Below, in pieces: positions 6,747-10,661 of a DNA stretch of 10,661 bases. The stretch comes from UBA6176 sp041688515. GTDB taxonomy: Bacteria; Verrucomicrobiota; Verrucomicrobiia; Limisphaerales; UBA9464. The stretch's first letter is position 1. Every line of letters begins with the position of its first letter. A program made the position numbers and the translations under genes. The notes under the pieces were generated by a model. The model was not told the DNA's origin. It made no database searches and was given only the letters and a program-made list of their open reading frames with translations. The stretch is from contig JBDNHZ010000060.1 of assembly GCA_041688515.1 (NCBI GenBank), positions 1-10,661 on the forward strand. The letters are read 5' to 3'.

Positions 6747-7582
6747 CACACGTCGCACACCGCGGCGGCATGCCGCAGGGCCAGGGCGCGGTCGGGCCAG
6801 GTAGGAAGAAATTCCTGCGCCACGAATCCCGAGTAGCCGGAGTCGGCCACCGCCCGCATCACCGCCGGGTAATTGAGTTCCTGGGTCGAATCGAGTTCAC
6901 CGCGCCCGGGAACCCCGGCGACATGCAGGTGGCCGATGATCGGTTGGAGCTCGCGATAGCGGCGGACGACATCCCCGTGCATCACCTGCACGTGATAGAA
7001 ATCGAAGAGCAGCTTCATCCGGGGCGAATCCACCTGTCGGATCAGACGGGCGCAGAGATCCACATCGTCTCCGAAGTATCCTGGGTGTCCCTTCATCGGA
7101 TGGCCCAGATCACGACTGTTGAGATGTTCGAGGCACAGATCGATCCCCTTGGATTCAGCCAAGGGCATGATCTCCTTCCAGACGTCCACGCAATGGCGGG
7201 CTCCGGCGTCATCGGTGATTCCCGCTTCGCGCATGCCGGTAAAGGTGATGACACGCTTCGAACCGCATTTCACCGCCAGCTCGATGCCCTCGCTCAGTTT
7301 GGAAACCACGTGTTCGCGGTTCGCCAGGTTGAACGGTCCCTTTGCGAACCCGTGGGAACCGACCAGGGCGATCTCCAGCCCCAGGTCGCGGATGAGCGGG
7401 TAATGTTCGGGTCCGACGCCTTCCATGGCCACCAGGCCGATGTCACGGCACAGCCGGGCCAACTCAGGAACAGGCATGGGATTGTAGGTCCAACCCATGA
7501 TCGATTGGCGGATGCGACCATTCCGCACCCGGAACTTCGGATCCGCCGCCGTCATCGCGAGTTCTGCAAAGGAAGATTCCAT
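6746..7582 (-). CDS. Sugar phosphate isomerase/epimerase, hydroxypyruvate isomerase-like TIM-barrel protein
   Basis: The 278-residue product belongs to the xylose isomerase-like TIM-barrel superfamily, closest by pattern to hydroxypyruvate isomerase (Hyi): it shares FDFYHVQVMHG (193-203), IGHLHVAGVPGRGE (216-229) and LNYPAVMRAVADSGYSGFVAQEF (in the 236-258 region) with that family. Likely metal ligands and catalytic acids are Glu152 (CLEHLN), Asp194, His220 and Glu257, the spacing expected of Hyi and ketose 3-epimerases. No signal peptide, so cytoplasmic. The gene is last in the ABC transporter operon, six bases after the permease stop, which suggests it acts on the imported sugar or a product of it. 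The first ATG (7582) is used; an alternative start at Met10 would trim a non-conserved leader. Upstream ribosome-binding sequence is weak (AGAAG). Exact reaction (aldose-ketose isomerisation or epimerisation) and substrate cannot be decided; an inosose- or tagatose-type activity is possible. Confidence 0.88.
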   Translation of the reverse strand: MESSFAELAMTAADPKFRVRNGRIRQSIMGWTYNPMPVPELARLCRDIGLVAMEGVGPEHYPLIRDLGLEIALVGSHGFAKGPFNLANREHVVSKLSEGIELAVKCGSKRVITFTGMREAGITDDAGARHCVDVWKEIMPLAESKGIDLCLEHLNSRDLGHPMKGHPGYFGDDVDLCARLIRQVDSPRMKLLFDFYHVQVMHGDVVRRYRELQPIIGHLHVAGVPGRGELDSTQELNYPAVMRAVADSGYSGFVAQEFLPTWPDRALALRHAAAVCDV

Positions 7583-7588
7583 ACGCTT

Positions 7589-8599
7589 CTATTTCCCGCG
7601 GCCCTGACGCCACTTGTCGAGACCAACCGCCAGGACGATGACCGAGCCAATGATGATTTCCTGCACGTAATTCGACCATCCGAGTTGGGAGGTTCCATTG
7701 CGGAGCAACGCCATGAGGAGCGCACCCACGATCGCACCCATCACGCTGCCGCTGCCGCCCGAGAGCGAGGCTCCCCCGATGACCACCGCGGCGATGATAT
7801 CGAGTTCGAGACCGACCGCGACCGTCGGATCGCCCTGGGTCAGACGGGACAATTGCATGACGCCGGCGATGCCGAAGAACATGCCGGCCAGGGCGTACAC
7901 GGCGACCTTGACTGAACGGACGCGCACCCCGCAGAGCCGGGCGGTGGACTCGTTGGATCCCACGGCAACGATGTGACGACCGAAGATCGACTGGCGCAGG
8001 ATGACGGCGGTGACGGCCGCAAGCCCCAGCATGATCCAGACTCCGTGCGGCAGCGGGAACAGGGTGTCGGGCGAGTGCACCTTCATGATCAGGGCAACCC
8101 CGGAATCGTTGGGGATGCTGACGGCCTGATTCTTGCCAAGCCACTTGGCACCGCCCCGCACGATGCTCATCGAACCGAGAGTGACGATGAAGGGCAACAG
8201 CCGGAACCCGGCGATGGCACCCCCGTTGATCAAGCCGATCCCGGCCCCGGCCATGACGGAAAGGAGGATCACGAGGGCTTGCGGACTTCCCTCACCCAGA
8301 AGCCGGGCGCCCAGGACCGAACAGAAGGCCACCATCGATCCCGCGCTCAGGTCGATGCCCCCCGACACGATCACCAACGTCATTCCCAGGGCACCGATCC
8401 CCACGACCACCGTCTGGACGAGGACGATCTTGATGTTGCCCGGCTTGAAGATGCTGTCGCGCGCCGCGTCGCCGAACTCATCCCGTGCAAAGACGAAGAA
8501 GAGGCAGACCAGGATCAACCCGAGGAACGGTCCTCCGACCTGCACCCAGCGGCGCAACTGCGATTTCCATCCACCTGTGTCCGTCATAGCCATGCTCAT
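7589..8599 (-). CDS. Ribose-type (CUT2) sugar ABC transporter permease
   Basis: The 336-residue integral membrane protein matches the RbsC/XylH/AraH permease family (BPD_transp_2). It has an N-terminal cytoplasmic tail, a first hydrophobic segment at about 23-38, and eight or more further hydrophobic stretches. Family landmarks: MTLVIVSGGIDLSAGSM (73-89), LPFIVTLGSMSIVRG (135-149), the cytoplasmic coupling loop VGSNESTARLCGVRV (213-227) with KVAVYALAG after it, and GGASLSGGSGSVMGAIVGALL (275-295). It would form the inner-membrane channel driven by the ATPase encoded just upstream. Its first ATG overlaps the ATPase stop as ATGA (8596-8599). Two more in-frame ATGs follow at 8593 and 8587, and the Shine-Dalgarno spacing favours 8593 (334 residues). 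The downstream isomerase gene begins six bases after the stop. The transported sugar is not determined by the permease sequence. Confidence 0.94.
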   Translation of the reverse strand: MSMAMTDTGGWKSQLRRWVQVGGPFLGLILVCLFFVFARDEFGDAARDSIFKPGNIKIVLVQTVVVGIGALGMTLVIVSGGIDLSAGSMVAFCSVLGARLLGEGSPQALVILLSVMAGAGIGLINGGAIAGFRLLPFIVTLGSMSIVRGGAKWLGKNQAVSIPNDSGVALIMKVHSPDTLFPLPHGVWIMLGLAAVTAVILRQSIFGRHIVAVGSNESTARLCGVRVRSVKVAVYALAGMFFGIAGVMQLSRLTQGDPTVAVGLELDIIAAVVIGGASLSGGSGSVMGAIVGALLMALLRNGTSQLGWSNYVQEIIIGSVIVLAVGLDKWRQGRGK

Positions 8600-10122
8600 G
8601 TCCCTTCAGAAACCGATCCTTGGTCCGCCACCCCCGGAGCCTCGGCCGCCTGCCCGATGGCTGCCGCCACCAGGTCGTGTTCCGTCCAGTCCTGGGCGGG
8701 CCGGGTTGCCACGATCTCACCGCGGCAATACACGGCGATGGTGTCGCACACGCCCAGCAACTCCGGGATATAGGAACTGACCAGAACCACGGTGCGCCCC
8801 TGCTCCGCCGCCCGGCCGATGCGCCGGTAGATGGAAGCCTTGGAACCGACGTCGATTCCGCGGGTCGGTTCGTCGAGCAGGAGGATCCGGGCCTGATGAT
8901 AAAGCAACCGACCGAAGGCCACCTTCTGCTGGTTCCCACCGGAGAGTTCTCCCACCGGCTGTTCCGCTCCCTGGGCCCGGACTTCCAGTCGCTCCATCCA
9001 GTCCAGCGCCATGAACCGCTCCGCCCGCAGACGGATGAACCCGCCGCGACTGATGGGCTCCGGCCGGGTTAGCAGGAGGTTCTCGGCGATGCTGCGGTTC
9101 AGCAACAGGCCTTCCTGCTTCCGATCCTCGCTGAGCAGCGCCATCCCGCCCCGCAATTGCCGGGTGGGCGCCCAACCGGTGACGTCCCGGCCGGCAACGC
9201 TCACCGAGCCCGACTCCACCGGGTCCAGCCCGAACAGTGCGCGCAGGGTTTCGGTGCGGCCGGCACCGATCAGCCCGAACAACCCGAAGATCTCTCCCTC
9301 GCGGATGGTGCAGGACACGGATCGGGGTTTCACCCGACCCGCCAAGCAGCGCAGTTCGAGCAAGGGCCCGCCCAGCGTATGAGGCGTGCGCGGATACAGT
9401 TCGTTGACCTCGCGACCTACCATCATCCGGATGATCTCCCGCATCTGGACTCCGGCGAGTTTCCCCTGCCCGACCGACTCGCCATCGCGCAGGACGACGT
9501 AGTCCGAACACACCCGTTGGCATTCCTCCAGGAAATGGCTGATGTAGAGAATGCTCACCCCTCGCAGGCGCAACCGGTCCAGCACCGCGTAGAGGTGTTC
9601 CACATCGACTCCCGTCAGCGAACTGGTCGGCTCATCCAGGATGAGCACGCGAGGTTCGTGCACCAACGCTCGGGCGATCTCGACCAACTGTTGCTGGGCG
9701 ATGGTCAGGGCGGACACCGGCGCGGCCGGATCGATTCCCGAATGGAGGTCGGCGAGGACCTTCTTCGCCTGCTCCCGGCGGCGGCGGCGGTCCAACAAAC
9801 CCCATCGCGCTGGTTCCACACCGAGGACAATGTTCTCCTCGACCGTCAGGTGCGGGGCGAGGTTGAGCTCCTGGTAGATCATGGCCACGCCGCGTCGGCG
9901 GGCCTCCAGGGGATCCGCGGGCGCGTAACGTTCCCCGTCGAGTTCCATCGTGCCGGCATCCGGAGCGTGCGCACCGCTCAGGATCTTCATGAGCGTGCTC
10001 TTGCCCGCCCCGTTCTCGCCGATCACGGCCAACCCGGCACCCTCGCCCAGCGACAACGACACACCCTTGAGAGCCTGGGTGGCCCCGAAGGATTTTCGGA
10101 CGCCGGAAAGGCGAAGACGCAT
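8596..10122 (-). CDS. Ribose-type (CUT2) sugar ABC transporter ATP-binding protein with two ATPase domains
   Basis: The 508-residue cytoplasmic protein has the fused double-ATPase layout of RbsA/MglA/XylG and their usual length. N-terminal domain: Walker A GENGAGKST (35-43), Q-loop Gln84 in IYQELNLAP, degenerate signature LTIAQQQ (139-145), Walker B LILDEPTSSL (160-169), H-loop His196. C-terminal domain: divergent Walker A GLIGAGRTE (283-291) with Arg in place of Lys, SEDRKQEGLL (331-340), intact signature LSGGNQQK (393-400), Walker B LLLDEPTRGIDVGSK (414-428), and SSYIPE (449-454) where the H-loop histidine would be. In this family the second site is typically degenerate, so the pattern is normal. 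It powers import through the permease whose gene overlaps it by 4 bases. It starts 48 bases after the binding-protein stop, with a pyrimidine-rich leader and no Shine-Dalgarno. Confidence 0.96.
   Translation of the reverse strand: MRLRLSGVRKSFGATQALKGVSLSLGEGAGLAVIGENGAGKSTLMKILSGAHAPDAGTMELDGERYAPADPLEARRRGVAMIYQELNLAPHLTVEENIVLGVEPARWGLLDRRRRREQAKKVLADLHSGIDPAAPVSALTIAQQQLVEIARALVHEPRVLILDEPTSSLTGVDVEHLYAVLDRLRLRGVSILYISHFLEECQRVCSDYVVLRDGESVGQGKLAGVQMREIIRMMVGREVNELYPRTPHTLGGPLLELRCLAGRVKPRSVSCTIREGEIFGLFGLIGAGRTETLRALFGLDPVESGSVSVAGRDVTGWAPTRQLRGGMALLSEDRKQEGLLLNRSIAENLLLTRPEPISRGGFIRLRAERFMALDWMERLEVRAQGAEQPVGELSGGNQQKVAFGRLLYHQARILLLDEPTRGIDVGSKASIYRRIGRAAEQGRTVVLVSSYIPELLGVCDTIAVYCRGEIVATRPAQDWTEHDLVAAAIGQAAEAPGVADQGSVSEGT
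8601..8606 (-). promoter_or_regulatory. Ribosome-binding site for the permease gene
   Basis: On the minus strand the bases read AAGGGA, lying inside the end of the ATPase gene. The GGG is only 2 bases from the first ATG (8599) but 8 bases from the second in-frame ATG (8593), so it supports initiation at 8593, or re-initiation across the ATGA overlap. It is one of the few recognisable Shine-Dalgarno sequences in the window. Confidence 0.55.
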
Positions 10123-10170
10123 GTCGAAGGAAGGAAGGAATTCGAAAGGAAAGGCCGCGCGCCCGATCGC
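10123..10170 (-). other. Pyrimidine-rich leader (GGAA tandem tract on the plus strand) before the ATPase gene
   Basis: This 48-base gap separates the binding-protein stop from the ATPase ATG. In transcript sense it holds CCTTTCCTTT followed by CCTTCCTTCCTTC immediately before CGACATG; on the plus strand this is a GGAA tandem tract at 10126-10140. There is no Shine-Dalgarno; the tract is its complement in character. No hairpin strong enough to be a terminator is apparent, so transcription through it is plausible. Confidence 0.6.
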
Positions 10171-10661
10171 CTATTCGTCGAGATACTTTTTCAACGGAGG
10201 ATGGAGCAACTCGTCCACCTCGGGTTGCTTCATGTTGTCTCTGGTGGCCACCACCACGCCGGTATCCACGCGTTTCTCGATCGGTTTTCCCTGTAGATGC
10301 CGCACCAGGTTGAGCACCCCGAGGTAACCCATGCGCACCGGGTTCTGAACCACCAACGCCTGAAGGTCGCCGCCCTGGAGGTCCTTGACCGACTGGGTGC
10401 CGGAATCGAATCCGACCACCTTGACCTTGCCCGCGGCGAGCCCGCGGTCCTGAAGGGCCTTGGTCATGCCCACGGTCACCGATTCCGACGGACAGAAGAC
10501 CCCCTGGATCTTGCCGCCATAACGGTTCAGCAGATTCTGCGAAGCCTGATAGGCCAACTCCCGCGTCGCGCCCGCGTATTGGTCGGATGAAATCAGTTTG
10601 ATCCCGGGATACTTTGCGATGGCGTCGAGAAACCCGGCCTCGCGCGCCTCGGTGCTGGCGC
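10171..10661 (-). CDS. Sugar ABC transporter substrate-binding protein, C-terminal part (5' end outside window)
   Basis: The frame runs from the window edge to a TAG at 10171-10173 and gives about 162 residues of a periplasmic binding protein of the RbsB type (Peripla_BP_4). The visible part starts with STEAREAGFLDAIAKYPGIK, the family's AREAGF...YPGI segment, followed by SSDQYAGATRELAYQ, then GVFCPSESVTVGMTKALQDRG, VKVVGFDSG and VQNPVRMGYLGV, which are typical hinge and second-lobe ligand-pocket elements. A TTG codon at 10557 is internal and is not the start, because homology continues upstream of it. The signal peptide and first lobe are missing from the window. Encoded first among the visible transporter genes, it would deliver a monosaccharide to the permease. 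The specificity residues in the first lobe are not visible, so ribose, xylose, another sugar or a polyol all remain possible. Confidence 0.93.
   Translation of the reverse strand, partial: ASTEAREAGFLDAIAKYPGIKLISSDQYAGATRELAYQASQNLLNRYGGKIQGVFCPSESVTVGMTKALQDRGLAAGKVKVVGFDSGTQSVKDLQGGDLQALVVQNPVRMGYLGVLNLVRHLQGKPIEKRVDTGVVVATRDNMKQPEVDELLHPPLKKYLDE

Noticed and set aside
6734..7915. 393-codon plus-strand frame
   Set aside because: Antisense to the isomerase and permease genes; His/Asp/Arg-rich composition and no family match.
8596..10122. Loss of the Walker A lysine in the second ATPase domain taken as a sign of inactivation
   Set aside because: GxxGAGRTE in the second domain is normal for the RbsA/MglA family; the first domain has an intact site.
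9157..10296. 379-codon plus-strand frame
   Set aside because: Antisense to the clearly recognisable ATPase gene; His/Arg/Gln-rich composition typical of a shadow.

Overview
The window is a GC-rich bacterial chromosome segment. It most likely comes from the Verrucomicrobiota, in the broad Pedosphaera/Limisphaerales area. That placement is an inference from style: a large secreted protein carrying a Thr-Asn-Ile-Val repeat plus Calx-beta and DUF11 modules, a C-terminal domain ending in Phe-Tyr-Arg, and mostly weak or absent Shine-Dalgarno sites. No rRNA, tRNA, CRISPR array, insertion sequence, integrase or attachment site was recognised. Coding density is high and no gene-free stretch exceeds about 145 bases.

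Layout, left to right. (1) Bases 1-1096, plus strand: the last 37 codons of an unidentified gene, overlapping by ATGA an Rsm22/METTL17-type ribosome-associated methyltransferase-like protein with candidate iron-sulfur cysteines. (2) 1122-1832, minus strand: a seven-helix Bax inhibitor-1 (YccA/YbhL) membrane protein, convergent with the Rsm22-like gene. (3) A 145-base divergent gap (1833-1977), then 1978-6669 on the plus strand: a 1563-residue predicted secreted multidomain protein. It has a signal peptide, a tandem TNIVI repeat, a Calx-beta domain, two DUF11 domains, four carboxypeptidase-regulatory/Cna-B-like modules, a metzincin-type zinc protease domain (HEVGHALGRHH plus a Met-turn), Ig-like domains and a short C-terminal domain. 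(4) 6669-6746: an imperfect GC-rich inverted repeat spanning the convergent gap, a possible two-way terminator. (5) 6746-10661, minus strand: a ribose-type (CUT2) sugar ABC transporter operon, transcribed right to left as binding protein (cut by the window edge), double ATPase, permease, then a hydroxypyruvate-isomerase-like TIM-barrel protein.

The last four genes form an evident functional unit: periplasmic capture, import of a monosaccharide or similar polyol, and a cytoplasmic isomerase or epimerase that probably acts on the imported substrate or an early product. The substrate cannot be read from the sequence. The other genes show no obvious functional link to one another. The most distinctive object is the large secreted metzincin-like protein. 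It is an unusual domain combination rather than clear evidence of a new system.
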